Below, piece by piece: positions 1 through 11,494 of a stretch of 64,000 nucleotides of DNA (position 1 is the stretch's first letter; each line of letters starts with the position of its first letter). Made by a program: the position numbers and the translations under genes. This stretch comes from Tamarix chinensis (taxonomy: Eukaryota > Streptophyta > Magnoliopsida > Caryophyllales > Tamaricaceae). The stretch covers positions 2,106,123 to 2,170,122 of the forward strand of contig CM060172.1 in NCBI GenBank assembly GCA_030549775.1, written 5' to 3'. A model generated the notes under the pieces. That model saw nothing but the letters and a program-made list of their open reading frames with translations. It ran no database searches and was not told the origin of the DNA.

Positions 1-299
1 CGAAAATCACTACCTTACTCCCTCTCCTCCTCTTTTTCTCTTCTTCTTTCCCATTCGGCCGCCGCCGCCGCCGTGCGCCGCCACCATTGGCTGTGTTGCC
101 ACCCTCATTCAACTCCTCTCCTTCTAGGCAATCTCAAACAACCTTACTCCCACCTTCATTCTCCCTATTTTGTTCCCAGCCTTAAACTTTTCCCCTTCTC
201 TTCTTTTTTTCCGGCTATTGCCACCGATGCCGTACACCACCACCGGTGCCGCCCGTCACCACCAACATAAGGTTGAACCCTAAACCCTCTCAACTCTTT

Positions 300-379
300 T
301 TCACTATTTATACAAGCCTTAATTTATTTTATTTCATTTATTCAAAATATATTACTATTATTATTATTAGTAATATTAC

Positions 380-411
<32 letters not shown>

Positions 412-525
412 TTAATGTTTTTATTATTATTTCTACTGAAGGCTGAAGCCCTGTTATTTTTTTTATTTTGATTCTATTATTATTATTCTTATTGTTGTTA
501 TTATCTTTATTAATTAATATTAATA

Positions 526-574
<49 letters not shown>

Positions 575-1152
575 ATCATTATGTATTATTATTATTATTA
601 TTACTAATAGGTTCAATATTATTAGTATTATTATTTCTTATTATGGCTGACCCTATTTGGCTTAGTAGATTATCAATAATAGTATTATTATTATTATTAT
701 TATAAGATTTTTATTTTATTTATTATTATTGTTGTTGTTGTTGTTGTTGTTATTATTATTATTATTATTATTACTATTTCGAAATTATTATTATTATTAC
801 AACTATTTTACTATTAAGGTTGCTATTATTATTATTATTGTTATTATTATTATTATTATAAGAAATATGTATTATAATAATAATTATTATTATTATTATT
901 TAATAAGTTTATTATTATTCAATGTATGGTCGAAACCCTACTTCATTTTATTTTCAATTATTATCATTACTATTATTACCATTATTAATATTATTATTTT
1001 TGAAATATTATTATGGTTTTTATCATTATTATTATTACTATTTCATTATTATTATCATTACAAAGTTTTATTATTAATTTTACTAATGTTAATAAGTAAA
1101 GGGTCGAAGCCCTTATTCCACCATTTATTTCAAATCATATTATTATTATTAT

Positions 1153-1207
<55 letters not shown>

Positions 1208-1480
1208 TTTAGTATGATTATTGTTACTATTATTATTATTCTTATTAATATTATCATTCTTATTATTTTTGGTATCTTTGTTATTAATATTTTTAGTATC
1301 ATTATTATTATTAGGGTAAAGTCTTCAACCTTATATTATCAACTTTTATAATATTACTATTATTTCTGATATTTTTAGCCAAATTTAGTAATTAGCTAAT
1401 GGTTATTATTATTAATATTTTATTATTTTATCAAAAGCCTAGTATTAGAATAAGTTAGTAAATAATAGTATTTTTGGTAG
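300..1480. repeat. Degenerate (ATT)n microsatellite zone of A1
   Basis: About 1.2 kb of imperfect ATT/TTA trinucleotide repeats with short interruptions such as GGCTGAAGCCCT and GGGTCGAAGCCC that recur several times. Reading frames here give only poly-Ile, poly-Asn or poly-Leu and are not genes. Confidence 0.9.
1154..1206. repeat. (TAG)n microsatellite, about 18 uninterrupted units
   Basis: A clean run of the trinucleotide TAG/AGT inside the ATT zone. It is uninterrupted while the flanks are degenerate, which suggests recent expansion and likely length variation. Confidence 0.95.
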
Positions 1481-1957
1481 GAGGGAACCTAATTTTAGTT
1501 TTTTCCTCATATAGGTTAGACCAAACAAAGCCCTAAGGAGGCGTAGGAGCGTGCTCCAAGACTGATATCATTTTAGGTAAGGGAGTTACTAAGGCCTTAT
1601 GTGTGTTGATGTGCATTATATGCTTTGTATGTTATGCATCCTATGTTTATCATTATATTGATTTCATGTGTAGTATGGCGTGGAGTTGAAGTGTGTTCAT
1701 GTGTTGTTAAATGGCATGTGTATTATTTATATGTGATAAAATATTGTGGTATGTGATGATTTATTTGTGACCCTTTAGACATGCATATAGGGATGTATAA
1801 AAGTGGTATTGTGCGGGGAAAATGTTGAAAATGGAAAATGGGAAATGTGTTGACCAAAGGGGAGTAAGTTGACTAAAAGGTAATGAGTTAACCAAGGGAT
1901 GTGAGTTGACCTAAGTATTTTAATGATCCATGAGTGGAAGAATAAAATGTAGAATTT

Positions 1958-2240
1958 TAGGATTTCGTATGGGGGAATCTAATCTATGGTTTTGTGTGGG
2001 AAAATTTAATCTAAGGTTTTGCATGGGAGAATCTAAACTAAGGTTTTGTATGGATGGACGTAGGGTTTTCCATGGGAGATTCTATGGTGTTGCATGGAAG
2101 AATCTAATCTAGGGTTTGATATGGATGAATCTAGGGTTTTGCATGGAGGAATATAGGGTTTTGTATGGTGGAATCTAAGGTTTTGCATGGATGGATCTAG
2201 GGTTTGTATGGTTGAATATAGGGTTTCATGTAGGAGTTTA
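1958..2240 (+). repeat. Minisatellite with GGGTTTTGCATGG-type units in A1
   Basis: About ten imperfect units of 25-35 bp, each built of a TTTTGCATGG or TTTTGTATGG word followed by a GAATCTA word. The array lies in the 3' half of A1. I see only a trace of it in A3 (near 32240-32290), so the expansion looks specific to this copy. Confidence 0.75.
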
Positions 2241-2884
2241 AGGCTTTTCATGAAAAAGTTCGAAGGTTTTCATGGGGAGGTTAGCATCTGCATGTGAGTA
2301 AAGTTTACGAATGAAAAGTTGATTTGGGGTGTGAGGAAGGCAATGTAAGTGTTGTTTTGGGTGTTTGAATACTTTGGCTGAAAAATAGTACGTGGAGCAA
2401 TATAAGGGTACGTAGGAAACCGTGCTAGGGTTTGTGTAAACAATTAGGGTTTGGTGTGGCTGCTTAGGGTTTTTATAATATCATGTGTATTTTGTGATTA
2501 AAGTGTAATTATGAGGGTGTAATTTATGAGTTGTGATGTGTGGAGTGTTAAAATGATTTGGGTTGTGTGAAGTGGAGTAAGATGGGCCACTAAGGCCTAA
2601 ATTAGGGTTTCTGGAGAAAAACCCTAGAGTAAGGAAATAAGTGGACTTGGAGGGGTGTAGTAGTGGGCCTTAACCTACATGTTTTGGTGTTGGAATTCTA
2701 GTGTGAGTTTGAGTATAGAGGAAAGGTTGTAGGGCAAGTTAGGAGGTGCAGGGTCCCCATGATATGATACGGGTCAGTTGGAGGATAAGTGTAAAGGGAG
2801 TGATTCATGCATGTCTAGGGTAATGTTTCTGAATAAGACACCGTAATACATTAATCATTTAAAGTGGAAAATTATTGAGCCGGG

Positions 2885-3290
2885 CCCAGACCGATCCACC
2901 GGCGAATAATAGTGGTTAGGGTATGATGTCCTATATGTGACCAGTCTACCGGTAGTAATAGTGGTCAGGCTTTGTACCTATGCGTTTCTGGTCCACCGGC
3001 TATAATAGTGGGGGATTCCGTGCTCAGCAAAACCGAACATATTTGTGCTAAGACATGGGAAAGACACTAAGTACTTACAATAGAACACCATAGGAGTCGG
3101 GGCCAGACAGGTTCACCAGCAAATAATAGTGGTCAGGAGCTTTATGCCTTGTGTGTTTTCGGTCCACTGGCTATAATAGTGGTCAGGAGTTTTATGCCCT
3201 GTGTTTTCCGGTACACGGGCAATAATAGTGGTCAGGAGTTATGTGCCCTGTATGTATCCGGTCCACCGGCGATAATAGTGGGGTTCCCGC
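2885..3290 (+). repeat. Palindrome array of A1 (CCGGTCCACCGG plus AATAATAGTGG)
   Basis: About seven degenerate units of roughly 50-60 bp. Each has a short palindrome of the form CCGGT-CC-ACCGG followed by a GCGAATAATAGTGG or GCTATAATAGTGG word. The units fall into two blocks separated by a spacer holding GGGATTCCGTGCTCA and GAGTCGGGGCCAGAC. A2 and A3 share the same two-block arrangement, so it is ancestral to the family. Confidence 0.85.
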
Positions 3291-3704
3291 ACTCGCATGG
3301 ATTTGATAAAAAGCATGGTGTGAAATGAGTTCTAATCAGAGATTAATTAAATAATTAATCCAGACTATAAATGGGCCTTTATGTATCTACCCGAATGATT
3401 GTACGATATAACGTTATCAGGTTGGACTATATGCTTCTTTATTTCTTCTGCTTTATTTATGTGATTTTATGTGTTGGCCTTAGGGCACGGTTACCTTGCT
3501 CAGTATGTAGCATATTAATCACCCTTTTCATGGGTGTTGCTCATTCCCACGAGCAGTTGGTCTTTCTCACTTTATGCAGGTGGGCGAGACATCGGGCGGA
3601 GCTGAGTGTTGAGATTGTAGTTGGCTCAAAGTTCGAGAGTGTCATGGCCGTATTTCCTATTTATGTGATTTATTCCTTCTGTATTTCTTTTGTATCTGTA
3701 ACAC

Positions 3705-3784
3705 CCCCAAATTTACTACTGAAAAATTTCGTTTAAATCAGAAGGTTTAACAGAAGCGGAAGATTTAAAACCGTAAACTTGGGG
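3705..3784 (-). other. Terminal hairpin 2 of A2 (sense = minus)
   Basis: The + strand arms CCCCAAATTTAC (3705-3716) and GTAAACTTGGGG (3773-3784) pair over 12 positions with one wobble when read as minus-strand RNA. The arm overlaps the last bases of the LTR. A1 and A3 have the same hairpin with a C-G pair where A2 has U-A. Confidence 0.75.
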
Positions 3785-3796
3785 TATTACCGCCAC

Positions 3797-3840
3797 ACTT
3801 AGTACCGGACCGGTTCACTCCTACCATCCCGATACCAAGT
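3797..3840 (-). other. Terminal hairpin 1 of A2, 44 nt, sense = minus
   Basis: The minus strand folds into a 13 bp stem, one A-G mismatch, four further pairs and the 8 nt loop AGGAGTGA. The stem arms begin ACTTGGTATCGGG and end TCCGGTACTAAGT. Length, mismatch position and loop size are the same as in A1 and A3. G-U wobbles favour the minus strand as the RNA. Confidence 0.8.
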
Positions 3841-4394
3841 GCTAAGGCTAAATCAAACCATCGTTAATAAGAACCATTAAAACATAAGTTCATAACCATC
3901 ATAAATCATTCAAGAAATAAGAGTCGACCGCAGATAGAGTATCGTTTAAGATTACAACTTAAGAGTTCCACTCCAAAATACGAACATAATAAAAAAATAA
4001 AGCAACTCAAGATAGACAGAGACTAGGATAGTAAAAGAGTTCGGCGAACTCGCTCTCGGCCCCAACCAGGATAGGCTCAACACTCGGCCCCATCCGATGC
4101 CACGTAGGTATCGTAGGCATCGAAAATATGATCTCCTACCTGCACAAGGTCAGAAGGGTCCTCTGCTCGTGGGAATGAGAAGCACCCATAAAACGGGTGA
4201 TCAGTACGCTACGTACTGAGTAAGGTAACAGACGAGCTAAGGCCAACACAACGTGCAACATAATATACAAGGCACAACACACAGGAGACATGAAATAACA
4301 CAGATAGTGCAAGTTTGCAAAGGCCTACTCAAACCTCTTCTTTCATAATCCTTGTAATTAGTCATTCGCATTATAAACTTTATTAACCCATGAG

Positions 4395-4765
4395 CGTGCG
4401 GAAACCCCACTATTATAGCCGGTGGATCGGTCACTTATAGGGTAGAACGCACCTAACCACTATTATAAGCCGGTGGATCGGTCTCCAGGGCACAACGCTC
4501 CTGGCCACTATTATGCCGGTGGATCGGTCTGGCCCCGACTCTCATGGTGTTTCACTGTAAGTATATAGTAGCTTCCCCATAATTCATTTACAACACACTG
4601 TTTTTTTTGTTGAGCTCGAGATCCCCCACTATTATAGCCGGTGGATCGGTCACGTATAGGGCAGAACGCACCTAACCACTATTATACGCCGGTGGATCGG
4701 TCTCCAGGGCACCCCGGCGCCTGGCCACTATTATGCCGGTGGATCGGTCTGGGCCCGGCTCAACA
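4395..4765 (-). repeat. Palindrome array of A2, two blocks with a period of about 219 bp
   Basis: Read on +, the unit is CCACTATTATGCCGGTGGATCGGTCT, the reverse complement of the A1 unit. Three units near 4408-4540 are followed by a second, closely matching set of three at 4627-4760, offset by about 219 bp. This is a higher-order duplication, with the spacer between containing GAGTCGGGGCC in sense. Confidence 0.85.
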
Positions 4766-6219
4766 ATCTTACTCTTTAAGTAATTGGTATCTTATTCGTG
4801 TCTTATCAAAAAGCTTTCCACCCTTGACATGCATATCGACTACCCTCTACTTCTTTCCTCCCCAGGGGCCCGTCCCATATCTTGAGACTGTTCTCCCCTT
4901 CTCACGCCCGATGTCCTTCCCCTCTTACTCTTATACATAAGGAAACGTAGTAAGGGCACGCTCTCCCGAGAATGTGGGCTAACCCTAACACAACGATATC
5001 GGTCCCGCATGTCCTCACCCCTCTAGGGCTCCTCCTTGGAAAACCCTAATTTGGGCCTACATGGCCCAACTCTTTCTTACTCATCCTAACTTTACTTTGT
5101 TCCTTGTCTCGCATCCCTTTATTCCCCAACTCCGCATGTGATCGCCAAACCCTAGTTGGCCACACCAAACCCTAGCACTTTACTTCCTCTCCAAGTAACC
5201 TCCTTTCTTTGCCCCAGAACCCCTTCTCTCATTTAGAAGCCCATACTCATCCTTCATGCAAGTGGACTCTCACTCTCAACCCATACTCCATCCTTCCTTG
5301 ATCATTTTTACCCTTATATTCTTCAATTGCTCATTTCCTCCCAAAAACCCTAATTGGAACCCTTAGACACCCTTACACCGACCCACGTAAAATTTTGCAC
5401 CCAAGCCTCCAACGGGTCCATAACTTTGTCATTATTTTACTCACTTCCTAAATCAACTCTCCTCACGTAAGATTCATTCCCATGCATAGTTTAAACACTC
5501 CATGCAGACTCTCCAACGCCTACTTACACACAAACCCTAATAAGGTCTCTTATGCACCAACTTACGTACTATTTTTCATATTAAGTCTCCAATCATCCCA
5601 AGACTCTCCCAAGCTCTTACTTACAACCCAAATCAACTTCTCATACGTAAGAATCATGCCCAAGCAAGGTCTATTTCCCCCATGCAAACTTCCCAACGTC
5701 CACTTTCCCGTTGTTCTTTTAATATCATTTCATGCTACCCAAAACCCTAGCATGCATGTCCTAGAGGGCCATAACAAGTCACATCATCAACATCAACAAC
5801 AAACATGGAACATGGCATACATGTATAACATAAGACACACACCACATACCTCGTCATGATCCACGCTGCACTACACAAAACAGGTTATTCATAGCACATG
5901 CATAATACACATCAACATGACATGCTCATCATTCATCAACACATTACAACACACATAACGTAAGGCCATAGCTTCGTCCTTACCTAGGTAGGCACCAGGC
6001 TTGGAGCACGCTCCTCTAGCTCCTTAGGGCTCGGATCGGGGTCACTATGAAAGGGGAAAAAGCTAAGTATTAGTTTTCCTTATAATTACTATCAATCCTC
6101 ATTCTAGTTTAAGGTTAGGGTTTTTATTACTAAAAAAAAGGGTTTTATACAAAGACTAGGGTTTTGAGAAAGATTATGGCTTGTAAGAAAATAACACTCT
6201 TAGGATACAGAAATTAATA

Positions 6220-6480
6220 GTGGTAATAACAATAATAAAAGTAATAATAATAGTAGTATTAGAAATGCTAAAAATGAAGAAAAGGGTATTAGCCCTAAGT
6301 TAAGTATAATAAGGTTTAGGGTTAGAAGGGGTGATAGTATGATAGTATTAAGGATAATACAGAAATGGTATTAGTAAATAAGTTAATAATAATAATAATC
6401 ATAACAGTAATATAAAAAAAAATACTAATAATAAGTGTAATAATAATAATCATAATAATAATAATAATAAGTGTGATAAT
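6220..6480 (-). repeat. (ATT)n microsatellite zone of A2
   Basis: AAT/TAA repeats on +, equivalent to ATT on the sense (minus) strand, at the same relative place in the LTR as the ATT zone of A1. It is much shorter than in A1. Confidence 0.85.
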
Positions 6481-6539
6481 ACTAATATTAGGTATAAGCC
6501 ACTATAGGTGGCATAAGAGGAGGGTTTTAGGGTTCAGGT

Positions 6540-7770
6540 GAGTGGAAGACCACCTGAGAACGGTGGTGGTCCGGCGGCGGCGCGAGGCGGCGGCAGCGGA
6601 GGCGATGGAGGAGGAGAAGAGAGAAAAGATGGGGAAGGTGGCTAGATGGGAGGAGGGAAAAGGAAGGTTAAGTGTGGGAGAGGAAACAACAGGGAGAGGG
6701 GAGTGGAATGAGGGTGGTGGCGTGAGCAGGGCGGCGGCGCGCGGTGGCGGACGCGGCGGCCGAAGGAGGGAGAAGGTGGTGGAAAGTGGTGGAGCCCGGT
6801 GGAGAAGGAAGCAGGGGGTAAGGAGGGTCTGGGCAGGTAGGGGAGGACCTGCAGGTTACTTTGGGAGGTGGAAGGAGGGTGGATTGCGGCGGATATGGCA
6901 GCTACGGGCGGCGGTGGCTGAAACGAAGGTTTTCCAACAGTGAACTTCGCACGGCTAGGGCAGCACGTGCAAGGCAAGGCAGGGGCGGTGGTGGCTTGGT
7001 TTTGTCGAGGGAGGTGCAGGGGTGTTTTTGGTGGCCAGAGGTGGTGGCGGAGATCATCGGAGGCGGCGGAAGCTTCGTCTGATTTTTAGGCGACGGAGAG
7101 GCAGAGTTTCGGGGTGATTTTCGTAGCACGGGTTATGGCTGTCGAAGGGGGGGTATTTATAGGCAATTGGGGGAGAAAACGACGAAGGAGGAGGGGACAT
7201 GCCAGGTCACGGCAGTACGCCGTCCGGCGGCGATCGGGCAGGCCTGCAGATTCCCTGTCAGTAGGTTTTGGCTCGGTTTGGGTGAGAAAGGAAAGGAGGC
7301 AAGGCCTGGGCGGTGCAGGACGGTAGGCTGGGACAAATTGGGAAAGAAAAGGGACGGAAAAGGACGAGAAGGACGGCCGGACTATGACGTTGTCAGCGTT
7401 GCAGCGGCACGGCGGCCACAAGCGCGAGGAAGAAGACGACAGCGGGGTAGGTTGGACCGGCGGTCCAGGGAAGAAAAGAAAGGGGGAGAAACCGGCCGGT
7501 CGGCAACGGTTATAACCTTCATAATTTCGACGCGTCGTTTCATCATTTAGAAGGTCGAGACGCAGCGTCGTGTCATTGGCTGGCAACGGCTATAAGGCTC
7601 ATTCATCGCGACTCGGCGCTTCGGCGGATTGAAGGCCAAAACGATGCGTCGAACTCGAGCGGCGGCAGCGAACGATGCTGGGCCGTGGGGGAAGGAGAAA
7701 GGAAAGGAAAAGAAGGCTGGGCCGCGGGGAGAGGCCCAACCGGTGAGGGGGGTAAAAGAAAAAAGAAAGG
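6540..7770 (-). other. Strand-asymmetric tract of A2: polypyrimidine on the sense strand
   Basis: About 1.2 kb rich in G and A on + (so C and T on the sense strand), with GC-rich GGCGGCGG stretches. Open frames in both directions are Gly/Arg-rich or Pro/Ser-rich without domains. They reflect base composition and are not supported as genes. The same position in A1 and A3 is also pyrimidine-rich in sense. Confidence 0.8.
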
Positions 7771-8348
7771 AATAAAGGGAAATGAGGGGAAAAGAGAGAG
7801 AAAAATATTTTACTTAGGGTTTTGGATTTTTTTATAAATTATTTAGAATATTTGTGGGCTATTTAGAATATTTGTGTTTATAAAATATTAAATAAATTCC
7901 CTTTTTTCTTAGTTAGACTATTTTAGATAGAATTTCCTTAACTTCCATAATAATTTGGAAAATACTTAAATTTTCTTCCAATTAAATTATTTATTATTTC
8001 CCTCTTAATTTACCTTAATTAATTCCCTACATTTTAATAAATAAAACTTATATGTTTAACTCCCTACTAATTTCTTATTTGGCCATAATTTCAAATTTTA
8101 GGATTTTGGGGTATTTCAGTATCGTATTTTTCCTTTTATGATTTATTAACTTGTATTGAGTATTTCAATTAAACATTTTATCGATTGTAAGATTATTCCC
8201 TCCGAGGAATTTTGATTCCGCGCTCTAATTTCTATCCTATTATTGATTATAAGCTTTTACACGTACTATGATCTTTGGTGTTATGATCTTTCTAGTTCTT
8301 TCATGAACTCTTGATTTAATTTTAATATTAATCTTTCTTAGCCTTAGC

Positions 8349-8392
8349 ACTTGGTACTGAAATGGTCAGAGAGAACTGGTTTGGTACTAAGT
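8349..8392 (+). other. Terminal hairpin 1 of A1, 44 nt
   Basis: The arms begin ACTTGGTACTGAA and end TTTGGTACTAAGT. They give a 13 bp stem including three wobbles, an A-G mismatch, four further pairs (UGGU with ACUG) and the loop CAGAGAGA. It is followed by the conserved box GGCGGTAACATCCCC. The match in geometry to A2 and A3 is exact although the sequence has changed at paired sites. Confidence 0.8.
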
Positions 8393-8405
8393 ATGGCGGT
8401 AACAT

Positions 8406-8472
8406 CCCCAAAATTCACAGGTTTTAAATTTTAAATTCTTCCACTTTTAAAAAAAATTTGTGAATTTTAGGG
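8406..8472 (+). other. Terminal hairpin 2 of A1
   Basis: CCCCAAAATTCAC (8406-8418) pairs with GTGAATTTTAGGG (8460-8472) at 12 of 13 positions and can be extended by one A-T pair on the loop side. The right arm ends seven bases before the LTR terminus. Confidence 0.75.
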
Positions 8473-8479
8473 TGTTACA

Positions 8480-9594
8480 TAGAGACTCTTGTTTTCTTCC
8501 ACTTCTTATCCCCTTGGATCGTGCATCTTCTATTGACTCTAATTCTTCTTCCTAGAAAAAGAAACTACTCAACCTTGTCCTTAGCTCCCTTCATGGAAGG
8601 TTTAGAGCTTCAAACAAATTTTTTTAAGGAATGTCGATGGGAGAATGTTTTTTCAAAGCTCCTGGGATTACCTTCATCCTTGGAGCCAACAATCCAAGGG
8701 CCTAGTAATACTAGTTTGGGAAAGGCCCATATCATATTCATATTCTTCTTAATGAATTTTTAAATTATGGAAGATGCAAGGAATATTGTACATCAATTTC
8801 TTTAATTTTAAACACTTAATTGTTTAAGGAAAATAATAAATAGTTAAAAATCAAGAATAAAAAATAAAAAATAAAGAATGGATGTCCAACAGTGCAAGAA
8901 GAGAAGAGGTTGAAGATGGTCTAATCTTAGGAGCTAAAAATGTCAAAGCTTCTGGTTGGGGGTTTAAGGTTGGAATAAAAAATGGTTAGGTAAAATATTT
9001 AAGTAATATTAGTACTTTAAATGTTATTATAAGGTAAAATATCTTTAAAAAGTAAAGGACTTGGTGGGTTAGGTTTTGATAGAAGAAAGGACAAAAAAAT
9101 ATTATCCTAAATTTAATAAGATATTTTGGGGAGATACAATTAAAGTTAGGGGATTTAGGATAAGTTTAATTATGCCAAAAATTGGAAGAATTTATCTAAA
9201 AGTTAAAAAAATCATTTTTAACTCATATTTAGCTCAAATAAGTTAAAATATAATTATGCATAAAGTTTCGTAATTTTTTGCTGGCTAAAACTCTTGTTTC
9301 AAGGTTTAAAATGCGATTAAAAGTATAAAAGGGGAAGAATGCTGTTTTTTTTTTCAAGTTATCCATTAAAAGTTTTGAAAATACCTAGGAGGCTTATAAA
9401 ATTTCATATGAATTCAAATATGATGAAATTAAAATCAACCCAAAATATTTGGCGAAAAAATGTATCAAAAATCTTATAGGACCCAAAATAGTGAAAAAGG
9501 TTAAATAATTGAAATAAATTATTTTATATATATATAATGAGAGTTAAGGGGATTTATAAATCTTTGAATTAAAATAGTTTTTCATAATAATAAT
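8480..9594. other. No recognised gene; old repeat-derived DNA
   Basis: AT-rich sequence with no supportable coding domain. The segment near 8695-8745 (words AATACTAGTTTG and GGCCCATATCAT) resembles 17885-17925, so at least part is a dispersed repeat shared with the Athila-like region. Confidence 0.5.
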
Positions 9595-11494
9595 TGTAAC
9601 ACCCTAAAATTTTATAACCTTTATGTTTGTATGTTTAGTCTTTTATTCAAAACATAACCCTAAACCTTGGATTAATTATTATTTTTTAATTCTTAAAACG
9701 TAACCTAAACCAAAATTTAAATCATTTATGCTAATTATTTATCATTCCTTTTTTTTCTTTAATCCTTACCCCTAACAATTTTTTCTTAGGTTTAGTTTCT
9801 AACCAAAAACCTTAAACTAATCAAAGTAATTTAACATAAATAAACATAAACAAAACTAATCCTAATCCTTCAAAGCCCAACCAAATCTCATCCCTGTCTC
9901 TCAGCCAATACTCCCCCTAATTTCTAGTTTCATTTTTCTCTTAGCCACCTGCCTTTAGTGCCACAAAAACACAATAACTCCCCTCCTTCCCTTTCATGCT
10001 TGTCATGGTATTTGGCTTACCCATCAAATGAAGCAAACACCTACCATCTTACCTTGCACACTTGAATCATGTAACAATTGCAACCCAAGCAATATCCCCT
10101 TACATGACCCCCAATAGGGTTACCGATTTACACAGCCCAAGCCTTATTTTGCGAGTGACTCACGTTTGGCTTTCATTTCATAGCTTACATTTTTTGTTCC
10201 AATAGAAATGGCTATAATTAAGTTTTTTCTACTTTCTTATTCTTGTTAGATTTTCAATACTATTATGTTATTAGTGTATTAGTAGATAATATGTGTTGTT
10301 GTTTTTTTTAAGTAAAGAATGAGGATTAGTGGAGGATAGGGATTTATATGAGGTTTCCCATACTTTGATATTTTTCTAGAATTAAGGTAACCCATATGAC
10401 TAACTAAAATGTTAAAAGTTGTGTGATAGTATATTAGGGTTCCTATGGGTTAACTTGTATTTATTTTTCTAAGTATGTTTGCATGAAATATTGTATATTG
10501 GAGGATGTTAAATTTTCTTTCAATTACCAATAAGAAAGTATGCTATAATAGTTTTAATGTTATGGATAAAGCATTCATGATGTATATGTAAAATATGATA
10601 GGTTGTGTATGTTTTAGCATATTTTCACATATATATTATCATTTGTATACCCAAGGGGTGATTTGGTCTTTTAAGTGTAACATGTTTACTCTGTCCTAGT
10701 GTATGCCTAACCTATAAGTATATGATGATAAGTATGAGAGTGTGTGATTTATGATGAATTGGATATACATGTTAGGGTTTCACATGCTAAATCATTTGTA
10801 GGGGTAAAATAGTCAATTGCCATGTCTTGTAATTTCTCACCATACTAAAATGTTTCAATCATCATATTTTATCCTTTTCATGATAAATTATTAAATAAAA
10901 TAAAAGTATCATTTAAAATAGATAATAACAAGGTAATTATGGTTTCAAAAGCATTTTGGTCATTTATAACCTAATATGCCTAAAAGTGAATAATTGGATC
11001 TAAGATAGCTTTAGTAAATTATTAGATTAACCTTAGTATTGAATTTAAATTTAGTTTGATCATTTGCTTTAAGGTTAACTTGAATAAATAGAAATGAGGA
11101 AAAGTGGCTAAGTAAGGAAAAATGGAATTATCGACATATTATGTGATATATGTGATCAATAAATAAAATACTAATATTTAAAGTGGAAAACCTCAAGATT
11201 AAGGAATAATTTGCCCTCTAGGGTTAGTTACCCTAGAAACAAGATAGAATTCCATTTTGGATTAGTTTTACAGTTGTGCCTTAGTTCCCTAGTAAGACCT
11301 TAGTCTACTCTATAGATGACTAAATTTATTTCTTGATATATGAGTTTACTTTTTAGCCTTTCACCCAATATAGGCTAAGTATTGGTTGTACCTATTCTAT
11401 GTTGGATGTTGTAGTAACATCTTAAAATTCTAATTTAGCTTATGTAAATTGTCTTGTAAAAAAAGATTATGGTTATTAAAATATGGGTGTCACA
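9595..11494 (+). mobile_element. LTR-like block C, about 1.9 kb, same terminal type
   Basis: Starts TGTAACACCCTAAAATTTT and ends ATATGGGTGTCACA. Near the right end it has GTAGTAACATC, related to the GCGGTAACATC box of the A family, and a pyrimidine-rich part (9890-10000) follows an AT-rich start, as in A. No coding domain is seen. The flanking pentamers (ATAAT and TATTG) do not match, so the ends are tentative. Confidence 0.5.

Larger units (their letters stand above)
3697..8118 (-). mobile_element. LTR block A2, complete 4422 bp, inserted antisense into A1
   Basis: On the + strand it begins TGTAACACCCCC and ends GGGGTATTTCA. It is flanked by a perfect 5 bp duplication, GTATC (3692-3696 and 8119-8123). 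Read on the minus strand it repeats the A-family order: AT-rich start, polypyrimidine tract, (ATT)n zone, palindrome array, terminal hairpins. TG...CA ends plus a 5 bp duplication fit an LTR integrated by a retroviral-type integrase. No second LTR, primer-binding site or coding domain is seen, so a solo LTR is the simplest reading. Its ends are near-inverted (TGTAACACCCC against TGAAATACCCC), which could be mistaken for a DNA transposon. Confidence 0.85.
1..8479 (+). mobile_element. LTR block A1 (giant TGTAACACCCC-type LTR), left end outside window, split by A2
   Basis: A long non-coding block with the same internal order as A2 and A3: pyrimidine-rich start (1-280), simple-sequence zone, a conserved GGAGCGTGCTCC word near 1550, a palindrome array (2885-3290), then the terminal double hairpin (8349-8472) and the end GGTGTTACA at 8479. 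The antisense element A2 interrupts it after GTATC (3692-3696), and A1 resumes at GTATC (8119-8123). No protein domain is visible. The size and TG...CA termini suggest a solo LTR of a very large gypsy or LARD-like element (inference). The left end and its target duplication lie outside the window, so solo status is not proven for this copy. Confidence 0.75.

Noticed and set aside
729..1217. 162-codon frame of poly-Leu, poly-Ile and poly-Val
   Set aside because: It is a direct translation of ATT/TAG microsatellites.
2885..3290. Regular repeats resembling a CRISPR array
   Set aside because: Units are degenerate, spacers are also related to each other, the context is a plant LTR, and no cas gene is present.
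6542..7586. Overlapping Gly/Arg- and Pro/Ser-rich frames on both strands
   Set aside because: They are composition artefacts of the purine-rich tract of A2, with no domain and no conservation with A3.
3697..8118. DNA transposon with inverted ends (TGTAACACCCC/TGAAATACCCC)
   Set aside because: TG...CA termini with 5 bp duplications in A2 and A3, and no transposase, fit LTR integration better; imperfect end symmetry is normal for LTRs.
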